From the NCBI GenBank assembly GCA_905331475.1, contig CAJNYU010003187.1, positions 186,001 through 250,000 of the forward strand: DNA of 64,000 nt. Reading direction: 5' to 3'. The notes under the pieces were generated by a model, which saw nothing but the letters and a program-made list of their open reading frames with translations, was not told the origin of the DNA and did no database searches. Made by a program: the position numbers and the translations under genes. Shown here piece after piece: positions 10,301-21,600 of this stretch. This DNA is from Rotaria socialis (taxonomy: Eukaryota > Rotifera > Eurotatoria > Philodinida > Philodinidae). The first letter of the stretch is position 1. Each line of letters starts with the position of its first letter.

Positions 10301-13205
10301 AATGTATTGTATATGGCAATGTAGCTTCCAAAAAATTAAATGTTGTATCAATAAGAATACATATTGCCTAAATGAATAGAGTCTATTTTAAAATATTCTC
10401 TTCTCAATTCTATGAATCAATGTAAAGAATATCTTAGAAGTATTGCTATAATCGAAGTCCGAATGACAGTGAAATGTAACTATTGTGAAATTTATTCATT
10501 ATTATGAGAACACTATAAACAGGTATGAATATGTTTCTAATCGATTCGTAAATTAGTACTCATCAGCTGTACACACAGGTATGATGTATAGAATTCATGA
10601 TTTAAAGATAGCGATGACTAAATAGTTGTTATTGTCTATATATTAATCATTTCAATACTAGAATAATCTAAGTTTAAAATATTTCTCGATATCCTGATCT
10701 TACCTTTAGCAAACAGAAATTTCTATTTCATATCTTAAAACAAATGCTATTGATTCGATTGCGAAGCTTTCATTTCGATTTTGAACGAATCTAGTTTGAT
10801 TTTCTATTTTAACAATCATTATGATTGAAAATAGTAATGTTTATTACGTATATCGACAGAGAAAAACAACGCTCGGCGAAAGACATCAATGCAATACTTC
10901 ATATCGTATAAAAAAATGAATCGGTCATCAGACATAAAGTGAAGTTCTCGAAGTCTATACTAAAATTACAATTAGATATATGAATAATTAAATAATTAGG
11001 ATAAAGGTTTCAGTGATCAAACTGAGATTTCAATGCAAATATTGTTTGTAAAATAAGGTATACTGTACGTACAATATTATCTTAATACTCATACTATACT
11101 ATACTCTACTCGTGCTTGATTTAACAATTAACAATTTAATAAATATATTAATTATTAGTCCATCTAGGATAAAATAGAAACATTATAGTAGTTCAACATC
11201 GAAATAGTAGCATTTCAAGTCTTTTTAAAGTTCGCTATAAACTAAATTGTAATTACAGTAGATATTTTGTTTCATATCATCACATGGTGTGTGACAATAA
11301 AAACGTGATTAGTTGATATTATAACATAGTATGACCATTGACTAAATATCTTTTATTTCTTGCGTTTATGACACCTTTACGATCGGTTAGAATGCTAGCG
11401 TACAGCAGCATTCAATGTGAGATGCAAAAAATAGCTTTCTAACTAAAAGAATGTTGACTGCATGCTGGAAGAACTTTATAAAAATTATAATTCTAAAAAC
11501 ATTTCAGCATACATTTTCTAGTGATTCTCACTATGCATAAAAGAATAACAGCAGTAAACGACATATACAAGTCGACTGGCAAAGCATGTGCTTTATTATT
11601 TTTAAACCTAAGAAAGTTCTTTTTAAGAATTTCAAATATATTCTAATTACTAGATTTATTAGAAATTCTTTTAATAATCATTTCTAGTGTTTACTCCTGA
11701 ATATAATATTCATTTTGATGTTTATACGTATCACATTTCATACATATTAGTCAGCATTCGTTAAAACTTCTGAATTCAGACTTTCGTATCAATGTCACTA
11801 TAACACATCGCAAAGTATGTTAAGAAAGTCTCGATTCAATACTTTGAATACGTATATTTGTTAAGTTTTATTCTCGTTAATACAGTGCGGTAAGTGAAGA
11901 AAGCTCTACTAGATCACTAGTATAGATCTTAACCGTATGATTATATAAAAATATGAATATTAATTATAGATCTATTCATGAAATCATAATTTCTGAGAAA
12001 GGATAGCCTAGGAAATAGATATAAAATAATTTTACGTTAATTAATTTCCGTTGGCCAACAAACGCATGATGATGACGATTCAATGATAGCATGCCACTTA
12101 TTATTCTTTGCAATGAAACAAAACCAGTTGCCCAAACTTCTAAACGTGATTGAAGCGTTGATGGTTTCTTGATAAACTTTTTCAAAAATGGAATACAACG
12201 AAGGAGCTTCCGTACTAAATTTAATAATTTCAATGATATAAAATATGGTTCAAATGGAATTTCTGTTAAAGCACGTTCCATCTGTTTTAATTCGTCTTGA
12301 ACAAGTGAATATAAATCTTGTATGTCACTTTCAAGTAAATGATCATCTTTAAGATTTTCAAATGATGCTGAACGATTATAAGGATCATCTTCGTGATAAG
12401 AATTTTTTGGTAACTCAATTTTGTCTTCATCAATTGTATTGCTTTCAGATGTTTTTTCATTTAGTTTATCATGATAATCATAAGTTAAATGCACATTATG
12501 ATATTCTGATATAAGTAGAACAATTGCTGTAATTTCACGTCGTATTTGACGAGCAATAAATCTCATGCGAATTGTTAACTCACGATGCGCAGTTGGAATG
12601 GCAGGTAAAGGAATGCATGATGAAAGGAGAGCGATTGCACCACCTATTGATAGTGATGCCCAGCTTTGCAGTACATAGGATGTATTTATTTGAGATTTAT
12701 CTTTATCAAACCATTGCAAAAGTATAATGCACGTTGGTAGAATCGAAAAACGACGAACAATTTGTGGTAAATCTGTGTAAACCATGAGAAAAACAAAGAC
12801 ATTAGTAGCACCAACAGCAAAATAAACATCTCTTGGTAGATAATTAATAATAAGTACACAATAAGTTGCAGCAATAGCACCAGCAAAAAAAAGTCGACTA
12901 CTTGCTTGAATGGTTGCGCCAAGTGTACTTTTTAAGGCAATAATAAAGCCGAGACCTAAAAGAATTTGACCTTGAATTGACTTTGAAGTTACAGGAACAA
13001 GGGCTAGTAAAGCACAACACTATAATTAGAAGAAGAACACACACACACACACAAATATATATATGACATCGTTTCATTATAAGCTTACAGCAATGCCAAT
13101 TAGATTTCTTAGAGCAAAAATTATTCTAGCAGAAAACGATGGTAACAATGGATACCAACAAGTACAACGTGATGTGTATTGACCAGATTGTTTCCAAGAT
13201 GCCAT
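7349..13205 (-). CDS. FUSC / aromatic-acid-exporter-like membrane protein
   Basis: Five exons: 13205-13089, 13019-12036, 10367-9468, 9399-9014, 8135-7349; 1,057 residues. The layout is two membrane blocks, each followed by a soluble region. Block 1 (about residues 25-190) has hydrophobic segments such as ILLGLGFIIALKSTLGA and VYFAVGATNVFVFLMV. A charged region with an acidic linker (about 220-300) follows. Block 2 (about 460-650) includes SVLVSAIVALTF, WVYWAPMTTALV, YAYIIVLVS and IGICISLFVAFMGYI. The second block matches the FUSC_2 / aluminium-activated-malate-transporter / fungal BRE4-ArAE2 pattern, where a W...T segment precedes a glycine-rich pair of helices. Family members export aromatic acids or anions; the substrate here is unknown. 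Such proteins are common in bacteria, plants and fungi and uncommon in animals. Introns 2 (1,668 nt) and 4 (878 nt) are long for this genome and appear empty. Intron 1 contains a (CA)n tract at 13037-13053. The ATG at 13205 is the first in frame upstream of block 1. Confidence 0.72.
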
Positions 13206-14231
13206 TGCAAAATGTATTATAATTATATCATTTAGGAGTTTGATCTACAATATATGGGAATAGGTATTGATAGAACCATCGACCCTTTAGATCGTTTCTA
13301 ACAAAATCAATGAAAACAAAATTTTTTTCATTCTGTTTTTCTCAAGGAAAGGCGGATTTTGAAAATCCACAACGTGAATGTTGGAATTTCCATCTGAAAT
13401 TTTTTCCATGTGTAAGTCTCGTAATCCTTAGAATATTCTAAAACTTTCAGCGCAAACGGATGTTTCTTTTTCAAGATAATGAATGCGCAAGAAATGCTCA
13501 TTTCACGGTACGGTCAGAAAATTCAATATTTTTAAGAAGGAAACATTTGTTCGAGTTGAAACTTTTAGGATCTGCTATGGACCATGAAACCTATATATGG
13601 GAAGAATTTCAGATCGGCACTGCGTCATTCACAGAGGGAAAAATGCTTTTCAATTTATGGGATTTTTGGAATTTTCAAAATCCCGAAAATTCGCCTGTTC
13701 TCCCTTGGTTTTTCTTTTATGCTTCTTCCATTAGTATATAATTCTTGGTAAAAATATGATTGACCACGTTTTTGTTTTTGTTTTTGTTTTCTATTTGAGT
13801 AGGAGTTATGGTTTTTTTAATGTTTTTTCAAAAACGTTTTCTTTTCAAGTCAAACGAAGTGGCCGATATTGATCACTTCTTCTCTTTTTATCAAAATGTC
13901 AGATCATCTAACGCACGCAACACAAAGTCAAAACTTGAGAAGGTAAGGTATCGTAGAACAAAACGAAGGCCACACGTCATTCACGAGCTGGCAGTGCAAG
14001 TATAAGAAAGGAAAAACAACTCATTTCTTTTGACTGGCAATATTCTTTTATGCGTTTTTGTTTTTGTTTTTGTTTTCGTTTCTTTCATTTTATGATAAAA
14101 TGTTACTCTACCTTACGAAAAACGTGTATCTGAAGCATTTTTTTATATTTTAGCTTCTCTGCTATATTGCGTGTTGTTAACTAATTGGTTGCAAAGAATT
14201 TCACATTAGAAAAATATATACGCAAAGATTA
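13206..14231. other. Divergent intergenic region with T-rich repeats
   Basis: About 1 kb between the divergent transporter and calponin genes. Two copies of a (TTTTTG)n-like run occur at about 13769-13790 and 14057-14077. Frames of 93 and 65 codons exist at 13460-13741 and 13808-14005 but show no recognisable domain and no clean splice context. The stretch 13340-13720 is slightly less AT-rich than its surroundings and includes GATTTTGAAAATCC-type short palindromes, so it could be a decayed element. Confidence 0.4.
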
Positions 14232-15591
14232 ATGGCTGATCGACCTACAAAACACGGCTTTGCAAAAGAAGCATTTGAAAAAGTAGGTAAACAAGAATAT
14301 ATAGAAATATTTCAGGGATTAAAAATAACGTACTAGATTTTTATGACGAAAAATTCAAAATGGCGTCGTGTGTATAATTTCATTTGTATCATAGTTTTTT
14401 TAACGAACAAAAATAGATAGCTGCATTTAGTTACGTTTGATTATCATGCACACTGTAAAAATGCATGATCAGTCGGAATTCAATTTTCTCTTCGCCTCTT
14501 ATACGATAATTTACAAAAGTATTTTTTTTTAAAGATAACTACTGTTAGCTTTATTCTCTCGATTTGCATGCGCACATAGTAACATGCCTACATATATCAT
14601 ACGTTCTCTCTCTCTCTCTCTCTCGCTGGTTGTCTTCCTCCATATATATTTGTAAATATAATCGATTTAAGAAAGTGAAAATTAAACACAAGAAGATAAA
14701 AAAAGAAAGATTTCGATATAACATTCATCGACTGAACTTTCTCACATTTTCAAAAGATAAGAATCCGAAAAAAATAATGAATACTGTAATGCGTGCACCG
14801 AAATCTGGCTTTGCTCATGACGTATGGGAGAAGGTGGACAAATAAAAAATATTAATTTTATTCAATGATAGTAATTTTCTATTTAAATTTTATTTTCATC
14901 GATAGATTCAATCGAAGTATAACGTTACACAGGCTCATGAAGCTTTGGAATGGATTAGTGAAATGATTAGTGAACAATTTGATACTAGCGGTGATATGGA
15001 TAATGTTTATAGTCAATTAAAAGATGGTCGTAAACTTTGCCAGTATGCATTTATATCGTTCACTGTATTTTCTTTCTGTTTTTATGTTTCTCTTAGACTA
15101 ATGAATTCAATAGTACCAGATTCGATTCGAAAAATTAATAGTGGTATTTATTTACGACCAATATTTATGCTTTAGTTGTTAAAAATAAAATTTATTTTAG
15201 GTGAAAATAGCTTTAAACTAATGGAAAATATAGCACGTTTTGCTGAAGCAGCTAAAACTTATGGACTATCTGATACCGAAACATTTCAAACAGTTGATTT
15301 ATATGAAAAAATGAATCTTCATCAAGTTATTGTTTGTCTTTTTGCACTAGGTCGAAAAGTAAATTATTGCGTATATACTTCTTTTGAAACAAAAGAAACG
15401 TAACTTTAATGTTTAATTAGGCTCAAAAACAAGGAATACGGGGTTTAGGTCCTAAAGAAAGTGATAAAAATGAACGAACTTTTTCAGCAGAAACATTAAA
15501 ACAAGGTAACATGGTAATCAGTACTCAATATGGATATAACAAAGGAGCAACACAATCAGGCATCGTTTTCGGCAATACACGCCATATGTAA
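14232..15591 (+). CDS. Calponin/transgelin-family actin-binding protein
   Basis: Exons 14232-14282, 14906-15042, 15097-15143, 15201-15358, 15421-15591; 187 residues. A single calponin-homology (CH) domain spans about residues 18-140: AHEALEWI, LKDGRKLCQLMNSI, IRKINSG, KLMENIARFAEAAKTYGL and FQTVDLYEKMNLHQVIVCLFALGR are all typical of the type-3 CH domain of calponins/transgelins. The C-terminus has one CLIK23-type calponin repeat, ISTQYGYNKGATQSG, and then stops soon after, which is transgelin-like size (family about 190-200 residues). Role: actin filament binding and stabilisation in muscle or cortex. A second possible first exon (14777-14833) would replace residues 1-17 (separate entry). 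A poly(A) signal AATAAA lies at 15722-15727. Confidence 0.9.
14605..14624 (+). repeat. (CT)n microsatellite
   Basis: About ten CT units between the two candidate first exons of the calponin gene. Pyrimidine tracts of this kind recur near promoters in this window. Confidence 0.7.
14777..14833 (+). other. Alternative first exon of the calponin gene
   Basis: An ATG-initiated 19-codon segment ends in ...GFAHDVWEK, which parallels ...GFAKEAFEK of the upstream first exon. Both end in phase 0 at a Glu-Lys pair immediately followed by GT (gtggac here, gtaggt upstream) and both splice in frame to exon 2 (IQSKYN). The resulting junction EK-IQSKYN matches the EVQ.KI..KYD region of transgelins. The product would be 189 residues. 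The donor gtggac is weaker than the upstream one. A (CT)n tract at 14605-14624 lies just upstream and may mark a second promoter. It could also be a decaying duplicate exon. Confidence 0.55.
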
Positions 15592-15721
15592 TGTTTTCGT
15601 TTTAGTTTGCAGTCGTTTCTTTTTATCTCTTGATTATCCATCTATTACTGTATCCAGCTCTATTCTTTTTACATTATTCATGATTATATATACTGAAAGA
15701 AAATTACTTTATGCTTTTTAA

Positions 15722-15727
15722 AATAAA
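15722..15727 (+). promoter_or_regulatory. Poly(A) signal AATAAA
   Basis: The first AATAAA after the calponin stop codon, about 130 nt downstream, on the sense strand. Confidence 0.4.
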
Positions 15728-18656
15728 ACTACGTTAATGCATAACTAAATGCTGCAATTCAATATAAAATAAGTAAACAGATATGAGTGTACTTAAATCA
15801 ATGATTAATAAAATAGAGATAAACAATTTATATTGGTGTATATAAAGAAAAAAGAAAGTAAACAGAAAAAAGAGAGCAACTCACAATAAAAGTTAGAATT
15901 ATCTATGGTCTATTTTTACCAATCTGATTAGTAGGACTTGTTTCTTAATGGGAATTAAAAATTTGGACTATCATACATATATATTTAATATAATAAAATA
16001 ACCCAAGCTGACTCACTTGAAATGAAAGTTATTTGTTTTTCATAATATTGATGATGTGTCAAAGGTGGCGACTTCCAATGTGAATGGTAAAAAAATGTAA
16101 ACTGCGTTCGAAAACCTTCACAGTAACGATGAAAATTATTGAAAAGAAATATTATTTGCACGCATGAGGAATATGCCCCATTTTAAATTATAGTTTAAGT
16201 GATACAGTTATTAGTAGAAACTAACGTTAATTTCCAATTAATTTCATAAACGTTAGCATGCTAAAAAATTTCATGCGTATGTTAAATGAAATAAAAAGGT
16301 AATTTATGATGTAAATATTTCATTCGATGTCTATCTGATGGGTTGACCCTAAAAGTCCGCTCTTTTAGTGCTTTTTTAATTTCTCATCTATTTTTTTGCT
16401 AGTTATAAACAATTTTGTTTTTTAAATGAAAAAAAACACTTGAAATGCTTCGCTAAACCAAAGTTTTAATACGATCCAAAATTTATTATAAATACTTTTA
16501 CGGAAAAAACGACGAAAAAGTGACGACATAAAAACAAACTCTAGGAAGTAAACAAGATAATGATGATGGACACGCAAAAATTTACTCTGGCCTCAAATCG
16601 TGATATTAATTTATGAATCGAAATTATCGAAAGTACGGGTACTCGTAGTTTATTTTACCTGTCGGGTCTTCCAAGTACAACGCCAACAAAAACTGAATGT
16701 CTAAAACAAAAACGGGTATCTATCTGTTGGATAAAAAAAAAAGAGTATCAACAAGAAAATGATTGTTGTTCTGCAAAAATCTGTATAAAGAAGATCTTGC
16801 CTGTTTAAAATAAGAGAAGGATTATTCATAATTGGTTTGAATAAAGAGTAGCAAGCTACTTTTAGAAACATATCGGCTGAATAAAATGTTTTTAGTGCTC
16901 GAACATTTTACCTCGACAATCATTGTTTACAGACTATTCATGTGTATTAACATCGAAGGACCATTTGTCTCGGAATCTGTATAATTTTAATTTGTTAAAT
17001 TGTAGTTTATAGAGTAAATTTACTGAAAATAAAAATTAGAATCACATTACAACAAAATCAACATTGCTAGATTAAATAAAGCATATTACTAGACAATTTG
17101 CAAAAGAAAAATTTCAGATTATCTGTTTGACTTAATCTTACGATTAGATTTCATCCAAAATTATGAAAACAACTATATTCATCAAATAAAATATAATAAC
17201 TTGTGCAGAATTTTCAAGTGTTACATTTTGATATAAAAAGGTGTTTTAATCAAGCGAAAGATGTGATCGAAATTTGTACAACATTCGAAATGTAATTATT
17301 TACGCACCATGGTTGATACTCACGCTTCTATGCTGGATACAATTTTGTTTCGCTAACATAAATTATATTTAGTATTATCAATAATAAGATCTAATATTCG
17401 CAACGAAACAGATTGACAGTGTGAAAACTGTGACAAGTAGCAGTGCGACAAAAATTCTTTAAATATTAGAAAATAAAAATTCTCCCATCATACAATAAAT
17501 ATTAAGATATATCGAATAACATGACATTAATGTGCATTTGCTAAAATTACGCTGTAAAAAGTTACGACGCATAGAATATATTTCATGAAGAATATTCATA
17601 GTATGATTCTTCACGATTGGTCTCAATCGATGATATCATCCGTAACCTCGATATTATGTATACAACAAGGATAGTCGATGCACAATCTCTATTTTCCTTG
17701 ATTTCAATGTTCTTACTTCTAAGTTGATCGAAGAAATTTATTTAACTTTATTTTTCTTATCGATAATGGAAAAAAATTAATTTCGATGAATATTTTTTAT
17801 GTCATACAATTACAATATCAGAAATTATCAAGAAAATATGAAAACAAACTTGATATATGACACTATATTTATATACATCCAATCGATGTTTAAAGATAAC
17901 TGTGTTGTTTATAAATCGAAACTTCACCTATATCTAAATGAGTAGTATGGAGTAATTTAGTATTTGCAAATAAATTAGTGTTTTAATTAAGCATTTTATT
18001 TACGGAAAAGAAAATTATTATGAAAAACACGCGCGTCTTCCTAGAAATTTCGTCTATATCTGTACGTAGGCAATATCATTCGTGAAATTTATTTCAAGTC
18101 TCTAAGATAACAACTAATATTTATCTATAGAATATGTTTCGAATCTATCCTTTTTACTTACATTATTTCTAATATAAAACATAAGAAAGTTCAGTGTATT
18201 TGAAGGAAATGAATCGGAAATAACACAATTGTGAAGATAATGACTTTTAATATTTTCTATCAAGTCCTACAGTCAATCTAAAGAGTTCTTTTCAGGAAAT
18301 TCTCCTTGAAAGTATCGTTTTCAATAACAACAAAAACTATATTTTTTCTGTTGTTTCCTTAATCTATCGAAATTTCTTCTGTAATTATTTTTTCTGAAAA
18401 TAAGCCATGATGAAATAAGGTTTCTGCTCATATTTGTTCATCGTTTCTATCATTGATTCGTGTTTATTCTCTGATATGCTGGATTGAAAATCAAAAAAAC
18501 AAAAATACGTTGTATAAAGGCGATCAATTTTTGTTGAAATACATTCGATCATTGTGTTGAAATACATTCAAACAAAGAAATAACAAGATCGAATGATGTG
18601 AGTATAACAAGAAAAAAAATTTAACATAGAAAATCTTTTTCCAGCATAAATGAAAA
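15728..18656. other. Long convergent gene-poor region
   Basis: About 2.9 kb between the 3' ends of calponin (+) and ABCF2 (-). No gene is recognised. One 40-nt exon-like island is visible on the minus strand at 16659-16700, flanked by TTTTAG and GTAAAA (see findings). The rest is AT-rich sequence without obvious repeats. A 60-codon minus frame near 18385-18567 looks random. Confidence 0.5.
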
Positions 18657-21600
18657 CTATTTTTTTGATGGAGCAAAGTCTGCTTGCATTTTTTGTCGTA
18701 AATATTCTTTATAACTAAGAATATCACCGGGCCATTCTTTTACTGTTTGATTTTCACAAACCCAAATTTTATCAGCCACCTAAAAGGTAGAAAGTTGTTC
18801 ATCAAGATTCATTGAAAATTATTTTTTTTTGCTGTCTAATCTATTTACTTGTCTGATTAAACGAAAGTCATGACTAACCAGTACCATTCCACCAGAAAAA
18901 TTTTTAACAGCATCTGCTAATGCATCGATTGTTTCAATATCTAAAAGAGAAAATTTAAAAAAAATTATACTCCATAATCTATTGATTTTGTATTTTATTT
19001 TTGTTTATACCAAGATGATTTGTCGGTTCATCAAGTAATAATAAATGTGGACATTGCCATGCTAACCAAGCTAAACATACTCGACATCGTTGCCCATCAG
19101 ATAAATTTCTCATGGGACATATTTGTTGTCGACCTGTTAAGCCAAATCGACCAATGATCCTTCTCATTTCTTCTTTTTCAGTTACATCTGTAAAGCATTT
19201 CATCATATAATCAAGCGCTGATAAGTTTAGATCTAATTGTTCAGTTAAATGTTGATGATAACGGCCCATACGTAAATGTGCATTACGACGAATTTGTCCT
19301 TTGGTTGGTAATAATTGATTGCCAATTAATTTGAGTAAGGTCGACTTTCCAGCGCCGTTTGGACCAACCAATGCAACACGCGTATCAAGATCAATACCAA
19401 AATCAAGATTCGTATATATCCAATCCTTTAATGAAAATATTTATCAAGAAAAAACAAATGTTAAAAAAATAATCAATTATATGTTACTGTATTATCCGAA
19501 TAACGAAAACCAACACCTTGAACCATTAAACAAGGCGGTGGAATTTTTCCCGGATCAGGAAACGATAATGATAAAGTCTATTATAATATAATGATAGAGA
19601 TATTTGGGAAAAAAACAAAAATCTAATTTTACTTTTTCTTGAACGACTTTTTCAGTTAATCCACTTTCCATCATTTTAGCTAATGTTTTTTCTCTACTTT
19701 GAGCTTGTGATGCTCTACTACCACTACCAAAACGTGCAATAAAACCTTTTGTTTTTGCTACTTGTTCTTGTTCCCATTGATATTTTTTCATTTGATTTGT
19801 TTCTAATTCTTGTCGTGTTTGAACATAAGCATCATAATTACCCTTAAAATATATTCTTTTAGTTCAGTTCAATAGTAGAATTTTTAAAATTTTACTTACA
19901 CCATAGATAAAAAGTTTATTTTTTGTTAAATGCACAATATTGGTACAAACACCATTAAGAAAATCTTGTGAATGAGAGACCATAATAAGAATACGTTTAT
20001 AATTACGAAGCTCTTCTTCAAGCCATACGCACGCATCAAGATCCAAATGATTAGTTGGTTCATCTAAATAATTTAATTTGTATTTTCAAAGGAAAGAAAA
20101 AAAGAAAAATTCTATACCAAGTAATAATAAATGTGGACTAACAAAAAGTGCTCGTGCAAGAGCAACACGCATTCGCCATCCACCAGAAAAATCTTTGCAT
20201 TGCTTGTTTTGCATTTTTTTGGTAAAACCTAAACCGTGTAAAATTCGACCAGCTCGAGCTTCAGCCTATGAAATAATTAGCAATGATATGGAATAATAAT
20301 AATAATAATAATTTATATTTACTTTATCCGCATCAAGATCATCCAAACGTTCATAGATTTCAAGTAATAGTTCTTGAGCTTCTAAAAAGAGAAAGTAAAC
20401 AATGAAACGATTCGTAGATATGAATGTCTAAAAGTCATGTGATTGTTTATTATTAAATTTTAATGTTTTTTAAAGCTGGTATATAGTAATCTATTTTTCT
20501 TTGCAATCATATTCTTTCTCTCAGGCATTGCCTAGATCAATAATCTCAATCGATCAAATATTAATAACTAATAAAGAGGAATAATATTACAAATGCGCAG
20601 TTAAATCAGAAATATGTAAAAAATAACATACATCTGGAATTCATAATTCTCATGTTTATTTAAATGATAATATCTCAATGACATAGAATGTTGATACAAT
20701 CAAACTTATGTTTCTATTATTTAAATATAAAGTTCTGTTATCTATGAAATAATGTTTATACAATCGATTGCAATCTGTATTAATTTGTTCCTTTGTTGAT
20801 TTGTTGTTAAGATGTTTCGTTTCTAGTCGACATTGCTTAGGGACAATATCTTTCAACAATAAGCATTTGATAAATAATAGAAAGCTAACGAAATAAGCCT
20901 TCTTATAAAAAAAATATTCTTCAGTCATCTCTGTTGATGAATAAATATGACATGATCTACATTCATCACGTGTCCGCTGGTGCTTAACATTTGATAAAAG
21001 ACAGAACATGACGTTAATGTCAACACTCTATACAATGCCATTGATTAGTTCTGTAGAAAGCTTTCCTATCGAAGCATTTCAAGCATAAAATTTCTTTTCA
21101 TTGAACTGATCTATTTATTTTCTTTCTTGTTTATTAAGAAATTGAGACAGTACATCAAGGTCAGTATAATTGAGATTTTTATCTCATGTTATATTACGAT
21201 GGATATAAGTATGTGCGCACACCCTTTTAATCAAGACTTTTTATGAAAATAATTGTGTATACAAAGAATCTTGTGTTGACATTCATCCGGTTTTCCTTTT
21301 CTTTTTTTTATAGTATAATAATAAATAAAAGCAATTAAATTTACTCGTTTTTTTTCTCGACATGTAAACATATCCTGTCACTTCCTTCATTAATTTCTTT
21401 TCCGTTCGAATTGAGTTTATTTTTTTCAAATAAAAATAGGATATGTAACAAAAAATAAAAATAAACGAAGACCGAAGCTTCTGTAGCACTTGACTCAATG
21501 TTGATGTGACGACAATCACAAAAATAACTTGTCACTGTTCTTAATCGTATAATGTCTCGATTATTATGATAAGGATAGAGAGGAGACAAATGGTTTTTAC

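Noticed and set aside
13460..14005. Two adjacent plus-strand open frames (93 and 65 codons) in front of the calponin gene
   Set aside because: No recognisable motif, composition driven by Phe/Lys from AT-rich DNA, and no splice signals linking them to calponin exon 1.
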